The position numbers and the translations under genes are program-made. The notes beneath the pieces were generated by a model, which was not told the origin of the DNA, did not search any database, and saw only the letters and a program-made list of their open reading frames with translations. A stretch of DNA of 64,000 nt from Aquipseudomonas alcaligenes (GTDB lineage: Bacteria > Pseudomonadota > Gammaproteobacteria > Pseudomonadales > Pseudomonadaceae), in the NCBI RefSeq assembly GCF_900156545.1, contig NZ_FTNW01000005.1, positions 1-64,000 on the forward strand, written 5' to 3'. Shown here one piece after another: positions 56,989 to 64,000 of the stretch (position 1 is the first letter of the stretch; each line of letters opens with the position of its first letter).

Positions 56989-57168
56989 CTATTCGCCGAA
57001 GTGCGCCGCGCTGACCAGCGGGCAGACGATCAGCTGGTAGCAGAACTGGCTGCCTACCTGTGCCTCGATGCGTTCGTCGTGCACGGCAAGCGCGGGTTGC
57101 GGCGGGAGGTGGCCGGCGCAGCCGCCGAGGGTGGCGAGCAGGCAGGCGAAGGCGAGGGCGCGGCGCAT
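56989..57168 (-). CDS. Small lipoprotein (59 residues)
   Basis: Short gene easily missed. ATG 57168 with AAAGGA upstream encodes [20 protein letters not shown]; the lipobox LGGC places the lipidated cysteine at 17. The mature part of about 43 residues contains two further cysteines ([11 protein letters not shown]) and ends VSAAHFGE. Function unknown. Located between adhA and the TetR gene, on the same strand as both. Confidence 0.7.
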   Translation of the reverse strand: MRRALAFACLLATLGGCAGHLPPQPALAVHDERIEAQVGSQFCYQLIVCPLVSAAHFGE

Positions 57169-57276
57169 CTTGAAATCCTTTTCAATCTGCCGGAATGGCG
57201 AAGGCGCGGATTCTACCCCAAGCGCGGTGCGCCGGGTTGTGCGCCGGCCGTCGGTTCGCGGCGGCGCCCGCCCGCG

Positions 57277-57876
57277 CTAGTCGCCCGGCAGGCCCAGCGG
57301 CAGGTCCAGCCAGCGCGCGAGCTGGCGGAACTGCGCGCGGCACTGGCGGATGATGGCTTCGGCCTGCTCCGGCTGCTCCCCGGCCAGCAGCAGTTGCAGG
57401 CGGTGGGCAAAGGCCAGCGCCACGCACAGGTCCGCCCACTGCTCGGCCTGTGCCTCTGGCGTGCCTGCGGCCGCGCGCAGCAGCAGGCCCTTGATCTGGT
57501 CACGCTCGTGGCGGAACACCTGCGCTTCGAGGCGCTGCCCGAGCGCCGTGTCATGCAGCGCCTCGGCGCAGACCAGGCGCATGCTGCGGTTGTCCTGCGG
57601 GTCCCGCCACAGGGCGAACAGGCCTTCGAGCACCGCCTCGATCAGCTGCTCGGCCGGCAAGTCGGCCGGCAAGCCCTCGATCAGCCTGGCCATGCGCCCC
57701 GGCCCGCTGCGTTCGAGCAGCGCCAGCATGATCTCGCCCTTGCTGGCGAAGTGGTTGTAGAGCGAGGGCGCGCGCATCTGCACCCGCGCCGCCAGCTCGC
57801 GCATGCTGGTGCGGCTGAAGCCCTGCTCGGCAAAGGTCTGCAGCGCAGCGTCGAGGATACGGTCACGGGTGCTCAT
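57277..57876 (-). CDS. TetR-family transcriptional regulator
   Basis: 199 residues. Helix-turn-helix at about 8-55 (RILDAALQTFAEQGFSRTSM and APSLYNHFASKGEI). The C-terminal domain has GLPADLPAEQLIEAVLEGLF. Divergent from the amidohydrolase gene with 77 bp between; the intergenic ACTAACGCTTGTTAGTA (57894-57910) is a near-palindrome typical of a TetR operator, so it likely represses the amidohydrolase/hydrolase pair and itself. Confidence 0.87.
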   Translation of the reverse strand: MSTRDRILDAALQTFAEQGFSRTSMRELAARVQMRAPSLYNHFASKGEIMLALLERSGPGRMARLIEGLPADLPAEQLIEAVLEGLFALWRDPQDNRSMRLVCAEALHDTALGQRLEAQVFRHERDQIKGLLLRAAAGTPEAQAEQWADLCVALAFAHRLQLLLAGEQPEQAEAIIRQCRAQFRQLARWLDLPLGLPGD

Positions 57877-57893
57877 GGGGTCATCCTTGCCAA

Positions 57894-57910
57894 ACTAACG
57901 CTTGTTAGTA
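57894..57910. promoter_or_regulatory. TetR operator candidate
   Basis: ACTAACGCTTGTTAGTA has ACTAAC and GTTAGT arms separated by GCTT, midway between the TetR gene and the amidohydrolase gene. Confidence 0.6.
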
Positions 57911-57953
57911 TATTACTTGCCCGGGCATTCTCCAACTCCAGCGGGGCAGCGCC

Positions 57954-59681
57954 ATGGATGTTGATCTGATCATTCGCCAGGGCCGGGTTTTCGACGGCAC
58001 GCCGGGGCCTTCGCGCGAGGCCGACGTGCTGATCGAGGGCGGCCGCGTACTGAAGATAGAGGCCAACAGCCCCGCCCGCGGGCGCCAGGAAATCGCTGCC
58101 AGCGGCCATTGGGTGATGCCCGGCGCCATCGACATCCACACCCACTACGACGCCGAGGTGGAAGTGGCGCCGGGGCTGCTGGAATCCCTGCAGCACGGGG
58201 TGACCAGCCTGATCTTCGGCAACTGCTCGCTGTCGCTGGCCCTGGGCAATGCCGAGGACATGATCGACCTGTTCGCGCGGGTGGAAAACCTCCCGCGTGC
58301 GACGCTGGCCAAGTGGCTGGACGGCAAGGTCGACTGGCACACGCCGGGGCAGTACTACGAGCACCTGGAGCGCCTGGCGCTGGGGCCGAACATCGCCACC
58401 CTGATGGGCCACTCCAACCTGCGCCTGGCGGTGCTCGGCAAGACGCGCAGCCTGAAGCCGACACGTCTGGACTGGGGCGAAAAGAATGCCCTGCGCAGCC
58501 TGGCCCACGAAGCGATGGAGGCCGGCTACCTCGGGCTGAGCATCGACATGCTGCAATGGCACCGCTGGAAAGGCTTCAAGTACAACGGCGCCTCGGCGCC
58601 CTCGCACTACGCGCGGATGAGCGAGTTCCGCCTGCTCGCCGACGTGCTGCGCCAGCACGACCGCGTGCTGCAGGCCACCCCGGATGCCGGGCGCCGCTAC
58701 CTGGTGCCGCTGCTCGCGCTGCTCAGCCACGGCCTGGGGCGCAACCCGCTGCGCATGAGCATGCTGACCAGCCTGGACTTCACCAACAACCGCAAGCTGG
58801 GGCCGATGACCCGGCGCCTGGCCAGCGTGATCAACGACGGCCTGCGCGGCAACCTGCGCTTCCAGTCGCTCTCGGTGCCGTTCGAACTGTGGAGCGATGG
58901 CTGCAACACGCCGGTGTTCGAGGAAATGCAGGCCAGCGCCTGCCTGATGAACGCCGACAGCCCAGCCCAGCGCCAACTGCTTTACCGCGACAGCGACTGG
59001 CGCCGGCAACTACGCCGCGAATGGCTCAGCCGCTTCGGCGCCAGCTTCCACAAGGACCTGGCGCGCATGCAGATTGTCGGCTGCCCGGATGCCGCACTGG
59101 TCGGCCAGAGCTTTGCCGATGTCGCGCTGCGCCGTGGCCAGGCCGCCGTCGATACCTTCATCGACCTGATCAGCGAATACGACGAACACATTCGCTGGCA
59201 CTCGGTGATCGCCAATGACCGCCCGGCCGAGATGCGCCGCTATCTGCAGCATCCCTACATCCAGCTCGGCTTCTCCGATGCCGGCGCGCACAACCGCAAC
59301 CTGGCCTTCCAGAACTCGCACCTGTGGTTCCTGCGAGACTGCCTGCTGCACAGCGACGCGCTGCCCATTGAGAAAGCCGTCTGGCGCATTACCGGCGAGC
59401 TGGCCGAATGGTTCGGGCTGGACGCCGGCTACCTGCAGGAAGGCCGGGTGGCCGACGTGCTGGTGCTCGACCCGCACGCGCTGAAGACCGACCTGAGCGG
59501 CCCCCAGGAAACCACCGACCCGCGCTTCGACGGCGCCATGCGCATGGTCACCCGCTCCGGCCGGGCCGTGCAGCAGGTGATCGTCGGCGGCCAGCGGGTG
59601 CTCGACCAGGGCCGGCCACACCCGGAATTCGAGCAGCGCCGTTTCGGTCGCCTGCTCCGCAGCACGCACAAGGGGCGTTGA
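57954..59681 (+). CDS. D-aminoacylase-like amidohydrolase
   Basis: 575 residues of the amidohydrolase superfamily, N-acyl-D-amino-acid deacylase branch. Metal motif DIHTHYDAE (His62, His64), late acidic motif LGFSDAGAHNRN near 445 and the typical N-terminal LIIRQGRVFDGTPGPSREAD. Members hydrolyse acylated D-amino acids or cyclic amides; substrate unknown. Stop TGA is followed immediately by the ATG of the hydrolase gene, so the two act together. Confidence 0.82.
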   Translation: MDVDLIIRQGRVFDGTPGPSREADVLIEGGRVLKIEANSPARGRQEIAASGHWVMPGAIDIHTHYDAEVEVAPGLLESLQHGVTSLIFGNCSLSLALGNAEDMIDLFARVENLPRATLAKWLDGKVDWHTPGQYYEHLERLALGPNIATLMGHSNLRLAVLGKTRSLKPTRLDWGEKNALRSLAHEAMEAGYLGLSIDMLQWHRWKGFKYNGASAPSHYARMSEFRLLADVLRQHDRVLQATPDAGRRYLVPLLALLSHGLGRNPLRMSMLTSLDFTNNRKLGPMTRRLASVINDGLRGNLRFQSLSVPFELWSDGCNTPVFEEMQASACLMNADSPAQRQLLYRDSDWRRQLRREWLSRFGASFHKDLARMQIVGCPDAALVGQSFADVALRRGQAAVDTFIDLISEYDEHIRWHSVIANDRPAEMRRYLQHPYIQLGFSDAGAHNRNLAFQNSHLWFLRDCLLHSDALPIEKAVWRITGELAEWFGLDAGYLQEGRVADVLVLDPHALKTDLSGPQETTDPRFDGAMRMVTRSGRAVQQVIVGGQRVLDQGRPHPEFEQRRFGRLLRSTHKGR

Positions 59682-60578
59682 ATGATCGACTCACTGCAGC
59701 AGTGGAAAAAGCGCGGACGCCTGCTCGACTGGCAGGGCCACCAGGTGTTCGTGGTCGACAGCGCGGACCAGGACCCGGCAGCCGCCGACAAGCCGGTCCT
59801 GCTGCTGGTACACGGCTACCCCACCTCGACCTGGGACTTCAGCCATCAGTGGGCATCGCTCAGCGCACGCTTCCGGGTGCTCGGTGCCGACCTGCTCGGC
59901 CTGGGCTTCAGCAGCAAACCCAGGCCGCACCGCTACTGCATGGCCGAGCAGGCCGACCTGATGGAGTTCGTGCTGCAGCAGGCCGGTGTCGAGCACTGCC
60001 ACGTGCTGGCCCACGACTACGGCGACACCGTCACCCAGGAACTGCTGGCGCGCGACCTCGAACGCGAGCAGCCGCGTTACCGCTCGGTCGTGCTGCTCAA
60101 CGGCGGGCTGTTCCCGGAGACCCACTTCGCGCGGCCCATGCAGAAACTCATGGCCGGCCCGCTCGGCCCGTTGCTCGCCCACCTGACCAGCCGCAGGAAA
60201 CTCCTGGCCACCTTCAGCTCGGTGTTCGGCGCCCATACCCAGCCGGACGAGGCAACGCTGGAGGCGGTCTGGCAACTGGTCAACTACCACAGCGGCCTGC
60301 ACGTGCTGCCGCCGTTGCTCGGCTACATCGCCGAGCGCCGGCAGTTTCGCGAGCGCTGGGTGCGCGCCCTGCGCGAGGCACGCATGCCGCTGGCACTGGT
60401 CAACGGCAGCGCCGACCCGGTATCGGGCGCACACATGGTGGCGCGCTTCCGCGAAGTGGTCGGCACCCAGCACTTCATCCGCGAACTGCCGGGCATCGGC
60501 CACTACCCCCAGCTAGAAGCCCCGCAAGCCGTACTCGATGCCTGCGAGGAGTTTTGGAACGGGATTGGTGCGGGTTGA
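59682..60578 (+). CDS. MEST-like alpha/beta hydrolase
   Basis: 298 residues. Oxyanion region LLVHGYPTSTWDF; nucleophile elbow AHDYGDTVTQELL with Asp112 as the likely nucleophile, as in haloalkane dehalogenases and epoxide hydrolases; catalytic His274 in GIGHYPQLEAP. The segments LNGGLFPETHF, RRQFRERWVRAL and HYPQLE closely resemble the vertebrate MEST (PEG1) protein. Substrate unknown. Translationally adjacent to the amidohydrolase (TGAATG). Confidence 0.82.
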   Translation: MIDSLQQWKKRGRLLDWQGHQVFVVDSADQDPAAADKPVLLLVHGYPTSTWDFSHQWASLSARFRVLGADLLGLGFSSKPRPHRYCMAEQADLMEFVLQQAGVEHCHVLAHDYGDTVTQELLARDLEREQPRYRSVVLLNGGLFPETHFARPMQKLMAGPLGPLLAHLTSRRKLLATFSSVFGAHTQPDEATLEAVWQLVNYHSGLHVLPPLLGYIAERRQFRERWVRALREARMPLALVNGSADPVSGAHMVARFREVVGTQHFIRELPGIGHYPQLEAPQAVLDACEEFWNGIGAG

Positions 60579-60853
60579 GCAGCGCTATTGCTGGTCAGTT
60601 TGTCTTGAGGTTGTGGTGAGACGCGAGACTGTCGGAACAGGCGAGTCCTGCAGCGGAACAAGGCCGATAACAATGCTGATCCTAGAGATCGCTTGAGCGC
60701 TTGGCCCCGCTGCGCGAACTACAGAATGGCCAGGGTGCAGAGCCCGAGAAAGGCCGGATATACGCATGCAACCGCACCGGCGACAGGAGCAGAGCAAAAG
60801 CTTTGCCCACTACTTGTGGGGAGAGTCCATATACGTATTGTTACGTTCTTCTA
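60579..60853. other. Intergenic region at the left edge of the cassette array
   Basis: About 275 bp without a convincing gene. The GC content drops from the chromosomal level to that of the cassettes within it. I see no clear attC site 3' of the first cassette gene here, so this end may be eroded. Confidence 0.45.
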
Positions 60854-61282
60854 TTACTCAACGATATCTTCATTTTTGCGAGTGAAGAATTCGATCTGCT
60901 CAAGGGTGCGTCTAAATACTGCATCATATTCTGCGCGCGGCACTCCGTCGTGAATATCTTCGTATGGCTCCTTGAAAATCTGGTGGATGATTTTATTTCG
61001 CATTGAATTGAACATTTTGAACTCATCGAGTTCTTGCTTGCTTATTTGATTGAGAACGAAAAGGGCTTTGAGACATTCGTGGAATGAGAATCCATCTGCA
61101 ACGTCCCAAGTGTCTTTCTGCTTTGCATTGAAATGAATACATCCGACAAGCATGAACAAAGATCGAGCTTGGTTCTCAAGAAATGCATGAAGAATCTGGA
61201 TTGCTTCAACGTAGAAGCCCTGACGATACGCCTCTTCTGCTAGGAATCTGGGATCGCCAACATGTTTTATGAACTGGGACAT
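60854..61282 (-). CDS. HEPN-like protein in a gene cassette
   Basis: 142 residues, AT-rich. All-helical. The segment FNSMRNKIIHQIF contains Arg95 and His100, an R-x4-H motif of HEPN-type RNases, and RNKIIH is common in that superfamily. Preceding helices (YVEAIQILHAFLENQARSLF) fit a HEPN bundle. No antitoxin nucleotidyltransferase is adjacent. It is likely a toxin or defence effector, but could be a non-catalytic HEPN. It is the last gene of the leftward cassette series. Confidence 0.6.
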   Translation of the reverse strand: MSQFIKHVGDPRFLAEEAYRQGFYVEAIQILHAFLENQARSLFMLVGCIHFNAKQKDTWDVADGFSFHECLKALFVLNQISKQELDEFKMFNSMRNKIIHQIFKEPYEDIHDGVPRAEYDAVFRRTLEQIEFFTRKNEDIVE

Positions 61283-61297
61283 ATGGATTCCTTTGAA

Positions 61298-61374
61298 AAA
61301 TAGCGTTTGGCTAAGGGGGCCGGCTATGCCGGTCCCGAGTGAGCGGGGCGAACGATTTGAGTCACTTTTTAGGC
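61298..61374 (-). other. attC-like recombination site A (degenerate)
   Basis: The interior TAGCGTTTGGCTAAGGGGGC ... GAGCGGGGCGAACGATTTGA ... TTTAGGC aligns with site B along its length. Both outer boxes are mutated (GCTATTT and GCCTAAA on the minus strand), so it is probably a decayed attC of the 61427-62023 cassette. Confidence 0.55.
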
Positions 61375-61426
61375 GGCAGATTGTGGGTTGGGCGTGTTTG
61401 CGTTGCTTAATGCAGTAACAGCTATT

Positions 61427-62023
61427 TTAACTTGGTTGCGGCTGAAGCTCTGCTAGCTGCTTCATCTCTGTTGTTGTGAGGCCGGGGAGTTGTGCGGCTT
61501 CGAGAATTGTTGCTCCGGCAGAAATTATAATCCTCCAGTTGCTTTTTACTGACTCAACATCATTTCTATTTTGTAGAAGTGATGCGTGCAGATTGGCAGA
61601 GGAGTAAGCTGCTGAGAATGCTTCGCGTGCTACGGGCTCTAAATAGAGGCAGTTGGCCTCCCACCATGATTGGCATGTCATTACCTGCCGGCCAATGTTT
61701 GGGCCGTGGACCTCTGCAAGCAACCCGCGCCAAAGAGTAAATGCTTGTTGGTGAGCTTCAAGCCTCTTGTCAATTGCGGCTAGGCGAAGTTGGTGTTTGG
61801 CTTTAAGCTCTTCTAGAAGTATGGCGTACTGATTTTTCACGCTCTCTACTTCTTGTGTGATCTTTGCAATATCTTCTCGCGTTGCTAAATTCTTCCCTTT
61901 TTCAGAGAGGTAGCCGGGTAAGAAATATTTTATAAGGAGGAAAACTACAACTCCTGCAACTACTGCTTGCATTCCATGCTGGAGGAGTAGCTTGGCTATG
62001 GTTTCTGCTTCGGCTAAATCCAT
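61427..62023 (-). CDS. Membrane-anchored coiled-coil protein in a gene cassette
   Basis: 198 residues. One N-terminal membrane helix (about 18-37, MQAVVAGVVVFLLIKYFLPG), then a coiled coil (about 45-95, ATREDIAKITQEVESVKNQY and following) and a helical C-terminal domain. Similar short membrane-anchored proteins occur in mobile regions with unknown roles. AT-rich. Its attC-like site A lies about 50 bp past the stop. Confidence 0.65.
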   Translation of the reverse strand: MDLAEAETIAKLLLQHGMQAVVAGVVVFLLIKYFLPGYLSEKGKNLATREDIAKITQEVESVKNQYAILLEELKAKHQLRLAAIDKRLEAHQQAFTLWRGLLAEVHGPNIGRQVMTCQSWWEANCLYLEPVAREAFSAAYSSANLHASLLQNRNDVESVKSNWRIIISAGATILEAAQLPGLTTTEMKQLAELQPQPS

Positions 62024-62044
62024 GATGCGGCTCTCATTTGATGT

Positions 62045-62120
62045 GCCTAGCGCTTGGTTAAGGGGCGGGGTTTAGCCCGTCACAGTTAGCGGGGCGAGCA
62101 ATTTAAATTATCTGTTAGGC
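62045..62120 (-). other. attC-like recombination site B
   Basis: On the minus strand it starts GCCTAAC, matching RYYYAAC, and ends GCTAGGC, one base from GTTRRRY. Inner imperfect arms (CTCGCCCCGC and GCCCCTTAAC region) surround a 20-bp loop, 76 bp overall. It lies 19 bp past the stop of the 62140-62556 gene. Confidence 0.68.
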
Positions 62121-62139
62121 ATATTAAAAATCTCATGAA

Positions 62140-62556
62140 TTATGCCTTTGATGCGAGCCATTTAGTACCGGCGCTTGCCATTTTAACAAGCGGGACAATG
62201 ATGAATGTGCCAATAGGTGGAATTAATGCAGAGCCGGCGGTGGCATATGCGTTAAGCTCAAAATCCGCAGGGTTTATTCCAATTGACTGCGCTTCAGGGA
62301 TTATGCTCAGAACTAGACAGAAAATTGGAATTAGATAAGCCAAGATGTATAGTGCAAGATATTCATTAATTATTTTTAAGAATGCCACTAAGCCTAGCGT
62401 CAATGAGACTACTGCTAATAAGGCTAAGAACTGGTTGGCGCTAGTAAACAACTGGTAGAGATCAAAGGCAAAGCATATGGCGGTGAGGCCTAGAAAGCTA
62501 ATTTTAGAGATCTCAAGGTCGATCACTTCTTTGTTTAGTGCTTTAAGGATTTTCAT
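62140..62556 (-). CDS. Integral membrane protein in a gene cassette
   Basis: 138 residues, largely hydrophobic with four likely membrane helices (about 20-38, 41-60, 66-90 and 105-127). No known family recognised. AT-rich, same direction as its neighbours, with attC site B on its 3' side and attC site C on its 5' side. Confidence 0.62.
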   Translation of the reverse strand: MKILKALNKEVIDLEISKISFLGLTAICFAFDLYQLFTSANQFLALLAVVSLTLGLVAFLKIINEYLALYILAYLIPIFCLVLSIIPEAQSIGINPADFELNAYATAGSALIPPIGTFIIVPLVKMASAGTKWLASKA

Positions 62557-62568
62557 TATTTACTTGTG

Positions 62569-62626
62569 GCCTAACGTTGGAGTTAAGGCTGCGCCGAAGG
62601 CGTCGGCCTTGAATGACTTGTTAGAT
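62569..62626 (-). other. attC recombination site C (consensus)
   Basis: Minus strand: ATCTAAC (RYYYAAC) ... GTTAGGC (GTTRRRY), both perfect. Between them CAAGGCCGACGCC-TTC-GGCGCAGCCTTAA forms the inner stem with a few bulges, 58 bp overall. It abuts the stop of the 62628 gene, as expected for a cassette. Confidence 0.78.
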
Positions 62627-62627
62627 T

Positions 62628-63284
62628 TTATCTCTTTGCATAAGGCAGCCCTTGGCAAAGGACCTCAATCGGTAAGACGCTGGATGGGACTGATTTGAAG
62701 TCTTTTTTGTGTTTTTGAATATGCTCGATCAGTTCTCTTGCCTCTTTTACAGTGTGAACTAGTGCCGCATACGGATTTTTTGGTAAGTCGAAGGTTCCTT
62801 TGCATCTCCACTCTCTTTCGTGAAGCCAGTTAACATCAAAGGCACCGACGCCATCAAAGCGAACAACACGCCATTTTTCATTCTCGGGTATGGATAACGC
62901 CGAAAGCTCATTGTTTGAAAGATAAAGAACGGGCCTGGCTCCAGCTGTGTAGGCATATTTCTTTGTTAGGAGAACGCCATATGGCTCATATCGTGGATTC
63001 TCCGGGTTCATGTTTGATTCTTTTAAAATATATTTCAATGACGCGACCGGGACATCCATGAAGCAAGAGGCTTTTTCCGAACCTTTTACAAAGCCTTTTC
63101 TTGTGTTGCTGCCCCAGATTTCTCCAAGCATTAGTATGCTGATGAGGTTGTCATAGGCAGAAAAACCATCTTCCTTGGTGCGCTTGGTTAAATGCACAAG
63201 GTATGGTGAGAGATCTGGGCGCTCAATAAACGGTAAGTTATTTGCTTCGGCCATAATGAAATCTAAATAGTGTTTATACGACAT
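62628..63284 (-). CDS. Possible AbiGi/ART-fold-like protein in a gene cassette
   Basis: 218 residues from ATG 63284 (MSYKHYLDFIMAEANNLPF); an ATG at 63329 would add 15. Features: YLVHLTKRTKEDGFSAYDNL, LMLGEIWGS, KASCFMDVPVASLKYIL, EPYGVLLTKKYAY, GARPVLYLS and HEREWRCKG. This layout (HLTK ... GRPVLYL ... EREWR) resembles proteins annotated as abortive infection AbiGi or DarT-like, found in defence regions. Neither candidate start has a good ribosome binding site, common in cassettes. Assignment by eye only. Confidence 0.6.
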   Translation of the reverse strand: MSYKHYLDFIMAEANNLPFIERPDLSPYLVHLTKRTKEDGFSAYDNLISILMLGEIWGSNTRKGFVKGSEKASCFMDVPVASLKYILKESNMNPENPRYEPYGVLLTKKYAYTAGARPVLYLSNNELSALSIPENEKWRVVRFDGVGAFDVNWLHEREWRCKGTFDLPKNPYAALVHTVKEARELIEHIQKHKKDFKSVPSSVLPIEVLCQGLPYAKR

Positions 63285-63340
63285 GCCTAGGGGTAGGCAT
63301 GATGTCCGATAGTGGGTGTTTGTGGTCATTGCTAGGCATT

Positions 63341-63364
63341 GCCATGCCTATATATAGGCATGGC
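63341..63364. repeat. Perfect 24-bp palindrome at the array edge
   Basis: GCCATGCCTATA-TATAGGCATGGC is fully self-complementary. It lies at the transition from AT-rich cassette DNA to chromosomal DNA; nearby GCCTAGG/GTAGGC motifs repeat its half-site. Confidence 0.6.
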
Positions 63365-63655
63365 GTACGGCACGAGTCAGCCGAGGCGTAACGAGGTGGC
63401 ATGCGGTCTTCCTTTTCCGGCGGGGTGATTGGCAGTCTGCGTCAGCCTCCGGGTCGCCCTCAAGCCCCTTGCGGGGGCGCCGGGTGACTGGCGGCGGACA
63501 AACGGTCACGCCATAGGCGCGACTGCCGTGGCTTTTCGGTATACTGCCCCGCCTCCGGGCCACCCTGGTCCGAACCCTCACATGACAAGCCACGCCGAAT
63601 GCGTGGCTTGTTGGTTTTTGTCGCGCCGACAGGCGCCCGAGCTAGAGGCAAAACG
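63365..63655. other. purE upstream region
   Basis: About 290 bp with high GC and no gene. A -10-like TATACT lies at 63540-63545, preceding a leader of about 110 bases that carries the hairpin at 63583-63617. Confidence 0.45.
63583..63617 (+). terminator. Attenuator-like hairpin in the purE leader
   Basis: ACAAGCCACGC-CGAAT-GCGTGGCTTGT is a perfect 11-bp stem followed by TGGTTTTTG. It sits between the likely purE promoter and the purE start 40 bases downstream, so it may be an attenuator, or a terminator of an upstream short transcript. Confidence 0.6.
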
Positions 63656-64000
63656 ATGAGCGCACTGGTTGGCGTGATCATGGGCTCCAAGTCCGATTGG
63701 AGCACCCTCAGTCACACCGCAGAGATGCTGGAGAAGCTGGGCATTCCCTACGAGGTGCAGGTGGTGTCCGCCCACCGTACCCCGGACCTGCTGTTCCAGT
63801 ACGCGGAAGCAGCCGAGGGCCGTGGCATCCAGGTGATCATCGCCGGTGCCGGTGGCGCTGCCCACCTGCCGGGCATGTGCGCCGCCAAGACGCACCTGCC
63901 GGTGCTCGGTGTGCCGGTGCAGTCGGCCGTACTCTCCGGCGTCGACTCGCTGCTCTCTATCGTGCAGATGCCGGCCGGTATTCCGGTTGCCACCCTGGCC
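63656..64000 (+). CDS. purE: N5-carboxyaminoimidazole ribonucleotide mutase (5' part)
   Basis: 115 codons are visible before the window ends. They read [20 protein letters not shown], then [20 protein letters not shown] and [20 protein letters not shown], the PurE signatures ([19 protein letters not shown]). Catalyses carboxylate transfer in purine synthesis. GAGGCAAAACG precedes ATG. In P. aeruginosa purK follows purE; that gene would lie outside the window. Confidence 0.93.
   Translation, partial: MSALVGVIMGSKSDWSTLSHTAEMLEKLGIPYEVQVVSAHRTPDLLFQYAEAAEGRGIQVIIAGAGGAAHLPGMCAAKTHLPVLGVPVQSAVLSGVDSLLSIVQMPAGIPVATLA

Noticed and set aside
60579..63655. A prophage or transposon origin for the AT-rich region
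   Set aside because: No integrase, transposase, phage structural gene or flanking direct repeats were visible, whereas attC-like sites follow three genes in the same orientation.

Overview
The window reads as a stretch of chromosome from a high-GC gammaproteobacterium of the genus Pseudomonas in the broad sense. Nearly every recognisable protein has a close Pseudomonas relative. Gene order partly follows the P. aeruginosa block that, from memory, runs from purE through adhA, the LysR/aspA pair and the two-subunit pyruvate carboxylase to the RccR/zwf pair. Short palindromes typical of environmental pseudomonads (GTAGCCCGGAT..., CCCTCTCCC..., GTAGGGTGGAT...) lie between genes throughout. Coding GC is high except in two patches, about 40.4-41.8 kb and 60.8-63.4 kb, which look imported.

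Layout. At 1-110 is the start of a type VI Hcp gene running off the edge. At 479-2936 a glucose-6-phosphate dehydrogenase gene and a divergent RpiR-type regulator (RccR) share a perfect operator. At 3.3-21.7 kb a large hydroxyproline catabolic island separates this pair from its usual LysR/pyc neighbours. It holds a pyrroline-carboxylate reductase, ketoglutarate semialdehyde dehydrogenase, pyrroline-hydroxycarboxylate deaminase, two proline-racemase-family proteins, a complete ABC importer, an aconitase-X dehydratase, an AraC regulator, a three-subunit D-hydroxyproline dehydrogenase and a GntR regulator. An exported M14 carboxypeptidase and a small lipoprotein are embedded in it. Three near-identical palindromes upstream of three of its transcription units point to one shared operator. 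At 21.7-27.5 kb come LysR, pycA, pycB and an SbtA/SbtB bicarbonate permease with its PII-like partner, so bicarbonate uptake is linked to anaplerotic carboxylation.

At 27.5-35.6 kb are a DUF1127 protein, threonine aldolase, HDOD and CBS proteins, an unrecognised cluster (tandem-HTH regulator facing a two-gene unit), and a polyamine-binding protein with acetylpolyamine amidohydrolase. At 35.7-54.8 kb amino-acid metabolism dominates: glutaminase, asparaginase, an alanine/glycine symporter, aspartase with its LysR regulator, and the AauRS-AatJQMP acidic amino acid uptake system with a visible sigma-54 promoter and upstream activator palindromes. Interspersed are GNAT enzymes, a PaiB-like protein, a MocR regulator and a gene frameshifted in a nine-G tract. 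At 55-60.6 kb are an exported protein, alcohol dehydrogenase AdhA, an overlooked 59-residue lipoprotein, a TetR regulator, a D-aminoacylase-type amidohydrolase and an alpha/beta hydrolase resembling vertebrate MEST.

The least expected regions are two. First, 60.8-63.3 kb is a small integron-style cassette array: four AT-rich genes in one direction, with attC-like sites 3' of three of them and no integrase in view. It includes a HEPN-type protein and a possible abortive-infection protein. Second, a 138-bp inverted-repeat-bounded element sits in frame inside the hydroxyproline epimerase gene, just before the second catalytic cysteine. The right edge is the start of purE.
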